Positions 12,109 to 18,452 of a stretch of 18,452 bases of DNA are shown in pieces. Where the stretch lies: NCBI GenBank assembly GCA_902478985.1, contig CABSNH010000020.1, positions 1-18,452 of the forward strand. The letters run 5' to 3'. A program made the position numbers and the translations under genes. Numbering within the stretch: the stretch's first letter is position 1; every line of letters begins with the position of its first letter. The notes beneath the pieces are model-generated. The model was not told the origin of the DNA. It did not search any database and saw nothing but the letters and a program-made list of their open reading frames with translations. The stretch comes from an uncultured Collinsella sp. Its GTDB lineage: Bacteria; Actinomycetota; Coriobacteriia; Coriobacteriales; Coriobacteriaceae.

Positions 12109-15003
12109 ATGACCCAGCCCCTGCCCTGGGAAAAGAACGCCGCGGTACCCGTGCCGCCCGCGCCGGAACCCGTGCCGCTCGATGCATACACCGCCCCTGC
12201 AGCGCCGGAGCCCGAGCTCGTCCCGCTCGACATCTACGACGCTCCCGCGCCGGCGCCCAAGCCCGCCAAGCCGCTCGTCGACATTGACAGCCTTAATCCC
12301 GCCCAGCGCGAGGCGGTCCTGTCCACCGAGGGTCCGTTGCTGGTGCTCGCCGGCGCCGGCTCGGGCAAGACCCGCGTCTTGACCTTCCGCATCGCACATA
12401 TGCTCGGCGACCTGGGTGTTAAGCCTTGGCAGGTTCTTGCCATCACGTTTACCAACAAGGCCGCGGCCGAGATGCGCGAGCGTCTGGCGGCGCTCATTCC
12501 CAGCGGTACCCGCGGCATGTGGGTGTGCACCTTCCATGCCATGTGCGTGCGCATGCTGCGCGAGGACGCCGACCTGCTGGGCTACACCGGCCAGTTCACC
12601 ATCTACGATGACGATGACTCAAAGCGCATGGTGCGCGACATTATGCAGGCGCTCGGCATCGAGCAAAAGCAGTTCCCCATCAACATGATCCGCAGCAAGA
12701 TCAGCTCGGCCAAAAACGCCATGATCGGCCCCGAGGACATGCTCAAGAGCGCCGATAGCCCCAACGATAAAAAGGCCGCACAGGTCTACTTGGAGCTGGA
12801 GCGTCGCTTGCGCGCCGCCAATGCGATGGACTTCGACGACCTGCTCGTGCGCGCGCTTGAGCTGCTGCGCACCCGCCCCGAGGTGCTCGATAAGTACCAA
12901 GAGCGCTTCCGCTACATTAGCGTCGACGAGTATCAGGACACCAACCACGTCCAGTACGAAATCGCCAACCTGCTGGCCGCCAAGTACCAAAACCTCATGG
13001 TCGTGGGCGACGATGACCAGTCCATTTACAGCTGGCGTGGCGCCGACATCACCAATATCCTGGACTTTGAGAAGGATTTTAAAAACTGCAAGACCGTCAA
13101 GCTGGAGCAGAACTATCGTTCCACGGGTCATATCCTGAACGCCGCCAACGCCGTGGTACGCCACAACTCGCAGCGCAAGGACAAGCGCCTGTTTACGGCC
13201 GAGGGCGATGGCGAGAAGATCCAGGCCTTCCAGGCGAGCGACGAGCGCGACGAGGGCCGCTGGATTGCCGGCGAGATCGAGAAGCTGCATGCCAAAGGCA
13301 CGAGCTACGACGACATCGCCGTGTTCTATCGCACCAACGCCCAGTCGCGTATCCTCGAAGATATGTTCCTGCGCGCGGGCGTGCCCTACAAGATCGTGGG
13401 CGGCACGCGATTCTTCGACCGTGCCGAGATCCGTGATGTCATGGCCTACCTTAAGATGATCGTGAACCCGGCCGACGAGATGAGCGTCAAGCGCGTCATC
13501 AACACACCGCGCCGTGGCATCGGCTCCACCTCGATCCAAAAAATCGAGCAGCTGGCGCGCGACAACCGTTGCTCGTTCTTCCAGGCTTGCGAGATTGCGT
13601 GTGCCGAAACCGGCATGTTTAGCGCCAAGGTCCGCAATGGCCTGTCAAGCTTTGTGTCGCTGGTGCGCGAGGGCCGCCGCATGGACGGCGAGCTCAAGGA
13701 CGTCGTCGAGATGATTGTCGATAAGACGGGTCTGCTGCAGGCGTTTCGCGCCGAGGGCACCATGGAGTCTGAGAGCCGTGCCGAGAACATCCAGGAATTC
13801 CTGGGCGTCGCTGCCGAATTTGAGGAGACGCACGAGGACATCGAGGGTACGCTCGAGAGCTTGGAAGAGCTGCGCGCAGCTGGTGTTGCCGACGTGCCTG
13901 CCGGCGCCGAGCCCGTCGTGGTGAGCGCGCCCGCGCCCGAACCGGGGCCATTTGCCCCGGCATCCTCGTTTGAGGCACTCGTCGGCGCGCGCGATGCCGC
14001 AGGTTCCAATCCGCTCGATAGCCTAGCCGCCCCGGCGCTCTCGCCGCAGGATGCCCTGGCCGCCGCCATCGCGGGCAACGCGTATGCCGCGCCGACGGGG
14101 ATGCCGGCGGGTGCCGTGCATGCCGACGAGATTGAGCGCACCTATGGTCCGCTCACCTGTAAGGCGCTACCGGCACTCATGGAGTGGCTGGCCCTGCGCT
14201 CCGACTTGGATTCCCTGGCCGGCGAGACGCATGCCATCACCATGATGACCATCCACTCCGCCAAGGGCCTGGAGTTCCCGGCGGTGTTCGTGGCCGGCAT
14301 GGAGGAGGGCATCTTCCCGCACGTGCACGACTTTGGCGGCAGCGATGACCCGGGTAAGCTCGAGGAGGAGCGTCGCCTGGCCTACGTCGCCATCACGCGT
14401 GCCCGTAAGCGCCTGTTCCTGACCTATGCGGCCACGCGTCGCACCTACGGCTCGACCTCTGCCAACCCGCGCTCGCGCTTCCTCAACGAGATTCCGTTTG
14501 AGGATATCGAGTTTAGCGGTATCGGTTCTGCCGGTTTTGAAGGCACGGGTTGGGAGAAGCGCGGCGACCGTCACGGCACCTTTGGCTCGGGCATGGGTTC
14601 GGATATGTACGGCGGCAAGGTATTTGGTTCGCATACGCGCTCGACTGGCGGTTCCGGTTCGCGCGGCGGATCGAGCTTTGACGATTTCTTTGGTGGCAGC
14701 AGCTACGGGACCGAGCGCCATCGTGGGGTCTCGCCCGACGCTGGCCGTGTTGCCTCGACCTTTGGCTCGGGCGCACCGCGAGCCAAAAAGCCCTCGTCCA
14801 AGGTGTCCCCGACGGTGGAGCGCAAGGTTGATCGCGCCAGCGCATCGCAGGACTTTGCCGCAGGCGATACCGTGAGCCACAAGACCTTTGGCACGGGTAC
14901 CGTGATCTCGGTCGCCGGAGACATGATCGAGGTTCAATTCGAAAAGACCGGTCAGACCAAAAAGCTGATGAAGGGCTTCGCGCCGATCGTCAAGCTGTCG
15001 TGA
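12109..15003 (+). CDS. pcrA: ATP-dependent DNA helicase PcrA/UvrD (superfamily 1A)
   Basis: This 3'-5' helicase acts in nucleotide excision repair and in clearing replication and transcription conflicts. It has 964 residues; the family is usually 720-790. The ATG at 12109 has GAGGAG 6 nt upstream. An N-terminal Pro/Ala tail (1-61) holds a near-repeat, PEPVPLDAYTAPA and PEPELVPLDIYDAPA. Motifs: Q motif LNPAQREAV (62-70), Walker A GAGSGKT (82-88), Walker B VDEYQDT (D273, E274), motif III VVGDDDQSIYSWRGAD, motif IV EQNYRST, motif V IHSAKGLEFP (715-724), motif VI VAITRARKRL. An Ala/Pro-rich insert (about 592-683) precedes motif V. A Gly/Ser-rich linker (about 800-910) leads to a Tudor-like C-terminal domain (915-964, GDTVSHKTFGTGTVISVAGD...), which binds RNA polymerase in PcrA. 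All catalytic motifs are intact. Confidence 0.96.
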   Translation: MTQPLPWEKNAAVPVPPAPEPVPLDAYTAPAAPEPELVPLDIYDAPAPAPKPAKPLVDIDSLNPAQREAVLSTEGPLLVLAGAGSGKTRVLTFRIAHMLGDLGVKPWQVLAITFTNKAAAEMRERLAALIPSGTRGMWVCTFHAMCVRMLREDADLLGYTGQFTIYDDDDSKRMVRDIMQALGIEQKQFPINMIRSKISSAKNAMIGPEDMLKSADSPNDKKAAQVYLELERRLRAANAMDFDDLLVRALELLRTRPEVLDKYQERFRYISVDEYQDTNHVQYEIANLLAAKYQNLMVVGDDDQSIYSWRGADITNILDFEKDFKNCKTVKLEQNYRSTGHILNAANAVVRHNSQRKDKRLFTAEGDGEKIQAFQASDERDEGRWIAGEIEKLHAKGTSYDDIAVFYRTNAQSRILEDMFLRAGVPYKIVGGTRFFDRAEIRDVMAYLKMIVNPADEMSVKRVINTPRRGIGSTSIQKIEQLARDNRCSFFQACEIACAETGMFSAKVRNGLSSFVSLVREGRRMDGELKDVVEMIVDKTGLLQAFRAEGTMESESRAENIQEFLGVAAEFEETHEDIEGTLESLEELRAAGVADVPAGAEPVVVSAPAPEPGPFAPASSFEALVGARDAAGSNPLDSLAAPALSPQDALAAAIAGNAYAAPTGMPAGAVHADEIERTYGPLTCKALPALMEWLALRSDLDSLAGETHAITMMTIHSAKGLEFPAVFVAGMEEGIFPHVHDFGGSDDPGKLEEERRLAYVAITRARKRLFLTYAATRRTYGSTSANPRSRFLNEIPFEDIEFSGIGSAGFEGTGWEKRGDRHGTFGSGMGSDMYGGKVFGSHTRSTGGSGSRGGSSFDDFFGGSSYGTERHRGVSPDAGRVASTFGSGAPRAKKPSSKVSPTVERKVDRASASQDFAAGDTVSHKTFGTGTVISVAGDMIEVQFEKTGQTKKLMKGFAPIVKLS

Positions 15004-15010
15004 TCCTGGC

Positions 15011-15140
15011 GGACCTGGGCGGGCGTATAGGGCAACATCGCCTGCTCGGGCAGTCCTGCGCAAGACGGAGAGCACATTAAGTGCTCTCCTTTGCGTGCGG
15101 AACTCGCGATCGATGTTGCCCTATACGCCCGCCCAGGTCC
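15011..15140. repeat. Long inverted-repeat element 3 with perfect 30-bp arms (after pcrA)
   Basis: The left arm (15011-15040, beginning GGACCTGGGCGGGCG) and the right arm (15111-15140, ending CGCCCGCCCAGGTCC) are exact reverse complements over all 30 bases. A second stem sits inside: GGAGAGCAC (15067-15075), loop ATTAA, GTGCTCTCC (15081-15089), extended by CGCAA/TTGCG. As RNA it would be a 130-nt rod starting 7 nt after the pcrA stop. A separate ordinary terminator follows, so this is not needed for simple termination. Confidence 0.85.
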
Positions 15141-15156
15141 TTGGGTAACGGTGCTT

Positions 15157-15185
15157 GCGAACGTCGCTCTGCTCGTTCGCTTTTT
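15157..15185 (+). terminator. Rho-independent terminator of pcrA
   Basis: GCGAACG (15157-15163) pairs with CGTTCGC (15174-15180) across a 10-nt loop and is followed by TTTTT (15181-15185). Confidence 0.8.
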
Positions 15186-15222
15186 GATCTGGAGAGCCGG
15201 GTGGGCTGATAAATAGATATGG

Positions 15223-15260
15223 CAAGGGGCTCTCCCGCACATGGACGGGAGAGCCCCTTG
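15223..15260 (-). terminator. Terminator-like hairpin after manA
   Basis: CAAGGGGCTCTCCCG (15223-15237) pairs perfectly with CGGGAGAGCCCCTTG (15246-15260) around an 8-nt loop. It begins 25 nt beyond the manA stop. The minus strand continues CCATATCTATTTATC, which is A/T-rich but lacks a clean U run. Confidence 0.65.
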
Positions 15261-15284
15261 TTGCGTTTGGGTTGTTGGTGCGAC

Positions 15285-16217
15285 CTACAGGTGGCTGATG
15301 ATCAGTTCCATCTTGCCTTCGAGGTCGATGGAGCTGACGGTGCTCGGGGCCAGCAGGTGGCTTCCCTTGTGGACGGGGTCGCCGCAGACGGTGCCTTCGC
15401 CGTCGATGACCGACAGGCACATGAAGGGCCAGCGCTGGTCGAGGGTCTTGCTGCCGTTGACGCGCACGCGATCGACGGTGTAGCAGGGGTTGGACTCGAG
15501 CTCGGTCACGCCGTCCACCTCGGGCGCGGTCACCGTGCCGTCGGTCGGAGCCTGAGCATCAAAGTCGATGCAGTCGAGGCTCTGCTCAATGTGCAGCGGG
15601 CGCAGGTTGCCGTCAGTGCCGGGACGGTCGTAGTCGTACAGACGATACGTCACGTCGCTCGACTGCTGCGTCTCCAAAATGAGCGTGCCGGTCTTGATGG
15701 CGTGCACGGTACCGGAATCAATCTGGAAAAAGTCGCCCTTGTGAATCGGCAACACGTTGAGCATGTCGTCCCAACGTCCTTCCTCGATCATTTGTGCGGC
15801 CTCGGCGCGGTCCTTGGCACGCTGGCCGACGATGATCGTGGCGTCGGGCTCGCAGTCCAGCACATACCAACACTCGGTTTTGCCCAGGCTACCGTTCTCG
15901 TGCTCGGCAGCGTACTCGTCGTTGGGATGAATCTGGATCGAAAGGTCGTCCTTGGCGTCCAGAATCTTAATGAGCAGCGGGAACTCCTTGCCCTCGCAGT
16001 TGCCAAAGAGCTCGCGATGCTCGGCCCACAGCCACGACAGCGTGTGGCCGGCATACGGGCCCTCCGCAATCTGGCAGTCGCCGTTGGGGTGGGCCGAGAT
16101 GGCCCAGCACTCACCGATGGGGCCATCGGGAATGTCGTAGCCAAATACGGTTTCGAGCTGGCGACCGCCCCAGATCTTCTCGTGGAAGATCGGCGTCAGT
16201 TTAATCAAATCGGACAT
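15285..16217 (-). CDS. manA: Mannose-6-phosphate isomerase, class I
   Basis: This zinc enzyme interconverts mannose-6-phosphate and fructose-6-phosphate in the cytoplasm. It has 310 residues, like the short ManA form of Firmicutes. Zinc ligands are visible: LSIQIHPNDEYA (Q95, H97), GKTECWYVL (E115) and DSGTVHAI (H172). Also conserved are LTPIFHEKIWGG at the N-terminus, FPLLIKILDAKDDLS, and ETQQSSDVTYRLYDYDR, where the arginine is catalytic. The ATG at 16217 is preferred: GAGG lies 7 nt upstream of it but only 1 nt upstream of an ATG two codons earlier (16223). It lies downstream of the GntR gene on the same strand with a 73-nt gap, so the two are probably one transcript. The neighbours suggest a role in using imported sugars. 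Confidence 0.96.
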   Translation of the reverse strand: MSDLIKLTPIFHEKIWGGRQLETVFGYDIPDGPIGECWAISAHPNGDCQIAEGPYAGHTLSWLWAEHRELFGNCEGKEFPLLIKILDAKDDLSIQIHPNDEYAAEHENGSLGKTECWYVLDCEPDATIIVGQRAKDRAEAAQMIEEGRWDDMLNVLPIHKGDFFQIDSGTVHAIKTGTLILETQQSSDVTYRLYDYDRPGTDGNLRPLHIEQSLDCIDFDAQAPTDGTVTAPEVDGVTELESNPCYTVDRVRVNGSKTLDQRWPFMCLSVIDGEGTVCGDPVHKGSHLLAPSTVSSIDLEGKMELIISHL

Positions 16218-16238
16218 ATTCATACCTCATTGTGTTGC

Positions 16239-16276
16239 GCGGGCGCTGCGTAAAACTGTTCAAAACGAGCGCCCGC
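16239..16276 (-). other. Intercistronic hairpin between gntR and manA
   Basis: GCGGGCGCT (16239-16247) and AGCGCCCGC (16268-16276) form a perfect 9-bp stem with a 20-nt loop. On the minus-strand RNA it lies just after the regulator's stop codon and about 10 nt before the manA ribosome-binding site, with no U tract. It may modulate the relative output of the two genes or partially end the regulator's transcript. Confidence 0.5.
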
Positions 16277-16290
16277 ATGACTGCAAAAAC

Positions 16291-17010
16291 CTATGCCAAC
16301 GTTACGTTGTGCAACTCAAAGCGGTCGCCAACGTTGCGCGAGACCGAATACTCAAAGGCGGCGCCGCTGTCCAAAAAGCCAATCTGGGTGAGCTCGAGCA
16401 GGGGAGAGCCAGGCTTGGTGTCCAGGCGCTCGGCTTCTTCCTCGGTTGCTGCCACGGCGCGAATGGTACGGTGGAAGCTCGAAATCTTCAGCCCACATTG
16501 CTCGCGGATGAAGTGGTAGACCGATCCGTACAGGTCCTTCTTTTTAAGGCCTGGAATCAGCTCGAGGGGCATGTAGGTGTACTCGATAACGATGGGCTTC
16601 TCATCGGCCTGACGCACGCGCACGATGTGATAGGCAAAGTCATCCTCGGCAATTCCCAGCTGGGCTGAGATGTCCGCTGGTGGATTAACAATCGAGAAAT
16701 CGTAGACCACCGAGGTCACCTTCTCCCCGCGGTGCTCATACGAAAAGCCCTGGGCACGGTCGTTTTTGCCCTGGAAAAACGCCTGACCGGGAAGTCCCGC
16801 CGTGTCCTTAACGTAGGTACCCGATCCGCGTCGGCTGGTAATAAGACCTTCCTCGGTGATTTGCTCGATAGCTCGTTTGACGGTGATTTTGGAAACGCTA
16901 TAGAGCTCGCAGAACTCAACGACGGTGGGAAGCTTGTCGCCCGGTTTAAGAGTGCCATCCTCGATGCTTCGACGAATATCTGCAGCTATCGCCTCGTATT
17001 TGGGAATCAT
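16291..17010 (-). CDS. GntR-family (HutC subfamily) transcriptional regulator
   Basis: The protein has 239 residues. The ATG at 17010 follows AAAGGAGG; the open frame begins 11 codons earlier, but that start has no such site. An N-terminal winged helix (about 1-70) shows MIPKYEAIAADIRRSIEDGTLKPGDKLPTVVEFCELYSVSKITVKRAIEQITEEGLITSRRGSGTYV, the canonical GntR signature. The UTRA ligand-binding domain follows (about 90-235), with DFAYHIVRVRQADEKPIVIEYTYMPLELIPGL and FEYSVSRNVGDRFELHNV. UTRA regulators usually sense a phosphorylated sugar or similar metabolite. Divergent orientation to the GH1 gene suggests that it represses this gene until a phospho-beta-glucoside appears. The effector is inferred. 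Confidence 0.93.
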   Translation of the reverse strand: MIPKYEAIAADIRRSIEDGTLKPGDKLPTVVEFCELYSVSKITVKRAIEQITEEGLITSRRGSGTYVKDTAGLPGQAFFQGKNDRAQGFSYEHRGEKVTSVVYDFSIVNPPADISAQLGIAEDDFAYHIVRVRQADEKPIVIEYTYMPLELIPGLKKKDLYGSVYHFIREQCGLKISSFHRTIRAVAATEEEAERLDTKPGSPLLELTQIGFLDSGAAFEYSVSRNVGDRFELHNVTLA

Positions 17011-17118
17011 TGAACCTCCTTTCCGACATATATCAATACGCAAGTAAGTATAACCCTTAACAAGGCACCCATATAACCTTTATCTAAGAAGCTCGAGAAA
17101 GAAAAAAGAAAAAGACGC

Positions 17119-17146
17119 TTTACTTTTAGAATTAGAGCGCTATAGT
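17119..17146 (+). promoter_or_regulatory. Promoter of the GH1 gene
   Basis: TTTACT (17119-17124) and TATAGT (17141-17146) are spaced by 16 bp. They sit in the AT-rich core of the divergent spacer and predict a leader of about 160 nt. On the other strand TATACT (17052-17047) could be the -10 box of the regulator gene. Confidence 0.6.
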
Positions 17147-17158
17147 TTAAGCAACGAA

Positions 17159-17208
17159 CGGAATCTTTCCGCAGAACAGGATCGACCGTTTGGGGACGGT
17201 TTTGTTTT
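17159..17208 (+). promoter_or_regulatory. Two leader hairpins, the second terminator-like
   Basis: CGGAA-TCT-TTCCG (17159-17171) is followed by ACCGT (17185-17189) TTGGGG ACGGT (17196-17200) and the U-rich TTTGTTTT (17201-17208). The second stem plus T run resembles a weak intrinsic terminator inside the GH1 leader, so attenuation or antitermination is possible. No BglG/LicT-type antiterminator gene is seen in the window. Confidence 0.4.
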
Positions 17209-17313
17209 GGCGGGTTGGATATCGGTATGACCGGTGCGCGCCCGCGCCGGATAACCTGCCAAAGCAAACCCGTCTCCAACCGGAAGCTCTAGAACACGAA
17301 AGCGAGGACTTTG

Positions 17314-18452
17314 ATGGCACAGTATCAGCTGCCCAACGACTTCTTCTTTGGCGCTGCTATGTCCGGCCCGCAGACTGAGGGTCAGTGGAACCAGGGCGGC
17401 AAGCTCGAGAACCTGTGGGACACCTGGTCCATCCAGGATCTGGGCTCGTTCTACAACTGCGTTGGCTCTTACGCCGGCAATGACTTTATGGCCAAGTACC
17501 AGGAAGACCTTCGCATTTTGAAGGACTTGGGCCTGGATACCTATCGCACTTCCATCCAGTGGAGCCGTCTGCTCGATGCCGACGGCAACCTCAACGAGGA
17601 AGGCGCCGCGTGGTATCACGAGTTGTTCCGCGCCTCTCGCGAAGCCGGCCTGGAGCCGTTTGTCAACTTGTACCACTTTGACATGCCCACCTACCTTTTT
17701 AACCGTGGCGGCTGGGAGAGCCGTGAGGTTGTCGAGGCTTACGCACATTACGCCGACGTCGCCTTCCACGAGTTTGGCCAGGAGATCAAGTACTGGTTCA
17801 CCTTTAACGAACCCATCGTCGAGCCCGAGCAGCGCTATCAGGAGGGCGTGTGGTTCCCGCAGCTCCACGACTTTAGCCGCGCTCGCACCGTGCAGTATCA
17901 CATCTCGCTGGCACATGCGCTGGCCGTGGCCAACTACCGTCGCGCCTATGACGAGGGCGCCGTTCGCAGCGATGCCAAGATCGGCATGATCAACTGCTTT
18001 ACCCCGGTCTACACCAAGGAGAACCCCAGCGAGGCGGACCTCGAGGCCGTGCGTATGACCAGCGGCATCAACAACCGCTGGTGGCTCGACCTCATTACCA
18101 AGGGCGAGCTTCCCGCCGACGTGCTCGACAGCCTGGCCGAGGGCGGCGTTAAGCTTCCGTTCCGTGCCGGCGACCAAGAGATTCTTAAGCAGGGTGTTGT
18201 CGACTGGCTCGGTTGCAACTACTACCACCCCACGCGCGTTCAGGCGCCGGCGAGCAAGATCGACCAGTACGGTCTGCCGCACTTTGCCGACGAGTACGTG
18301 TGGCCCGACGCCGTTATGAACGAGAGCCGCGGCTGGGAGATCTACCCGCAGGGCCTCTACGACTTTGGCATGGACTGCGCTAAGAACTACCCCGATCTTG
18401 AGTGGTTCGTTTCCGAGAACGGCATCGGCATCATGGACGAATACAAGAACCG
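17314..18452 (+). CDS. GH1 6-phospho-beta-glucosidase, 3' end missing
   Basis: Glycoside hydrolase family 1 enzymes of this kind split 6-phospho-beta-glucosides delivered by a PTS into glucose-6-phosphate and an aglycone or sugar. The first 379 residues are present, out of roughly 470-480 expected; the gene leaves the window. The ATG at 17314 has GCGAGGA 5 nt upstream. Visible blocks: FFFGAAMSGPQTEGQWNQGGKLENLWDTW (glycone-binding Q20), LDTYRTSIQWSRLL, YHFDMPTYL, acid/base E166 in WFTFNEP, CNYYHPTRVQ, and nucleophile E368 in WFVSENGIG. The 'GPQTEG' form and 'NLWDTW' are typical of a phospho-beta-glucosidase subgroup. The phosphate-binding Ser-x-Lys-Tyr motif that would prove the specificity lies beyond the end. 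No PTS gene is within view; one may follow downstream. Confidence 0.9.
   Translation, partial: MAQYQLPNDFFFGAAMSGPQTEGQWNQGGKLENLWDTWSIQDLGSFYNCVGSYAGNDFMAKYQEDLRILKDLGLDTYRTSIQWSRLLDADGNLNEEGAAWYHELFRASREAGLEPFVNLYHFDMPTYLFNRGGWESREVVEAYAHYADVAFHEFGQEIKYWFTFNEPIVEPEQRYQEGVWFPQLHDFSRARTVQYHISLAHALAVANYRRAYDEGAVRSDAKIGMINCFTPVYTKENPSEADLEAVRMTSGINNRWWLDLITKGELPADVLDSLAEGGVKLPFRAGDQEILKQGVVDWLGCNYYHPTRVQAPASKIDQYGLPHFADEYVWPDAVMNESRGWEIYPQGLYDFGMDCAKNYPDLEWFVSENGIGIMDEYKN

Noticed and set aside
1..18452. CRISPR array, prophage, integrase or insertion sequence
   Set aside because: No regularly spaced direct repeats, and no transposase, integrase or phage structural frame was seen.

Overview
The window looks like one end of a contig from a high-GC gut actinobacterium of the class Coriobacteriia, most probably Collinsella. 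This is inferred from the strong G/C preference at third codon positions, the protein sequences (UppP, PcrA, PurH, GluQRS, a GH1 enzyme of the 'GPQTEG' type) and the gene mix. There is no rRNA marker to prove it. The first 28 bases are not genomic: they match the Nextera/Tn5 sequencing adapter with one mismatch, so the left-hand gene is cut by the end of the assembly.

Layout from left to right: a 5' fragment of a glutamyl-Q tRNA(Asp) synthetase gene (minus strand); a gene-poor stretch of about 560 bases with hairpins; a membrane-anchored DUF2207 protein with a glycine-rich tail and its terminator; a GNAT acetyltransferase (minus); purH (last two steps of IMP synthesis); an unrecognised 235-residue protein; a two-component system (OmpR-type regulator plus a BceS-like intramembrane-sensing kinase, with no transporter beside it); a hipB-hipA toxin-antitoxin pair behind two strong palindromic operators; a universal stress protein (minus); uppP (undecaprenyl-diphosphatase, TTG start); a pcrA/uvrD helicase with two unusual Ala/Pro-rich segments; manA and a GntR/HutC regulator (both minus, probably co-transcribed); and, divergent from the regulator, a GH1 6-phospho-beta-glucosidase that runs off the right end.

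The right-hand block forms a sugar module. The GntR regulator probably controls the divergent glycosidase (release of glucose-6-phosphate from imported phospho-beta-glucosides), and manA feeds mannose-6-phosphate into glycolysis. The hipBA block has lower GC and different codon use from its neighbours, which suggests acquisition by transfer.

The most unusual non-coding signal is a set of three long inverted-repeat elements of about 100-130 nt, one just downstream of each of purH, uppP and pcrA. The one after pcrA has perfect 30-bp arms. The other two have different arm sequences but share a 10-base flank (GACGCTGCGC) on the left and a CTCGCT flank on the right. A second family, of short AATGAT.../...ATCATT palindromes with GGGAC/CCCC cores, occurs in other spacers.
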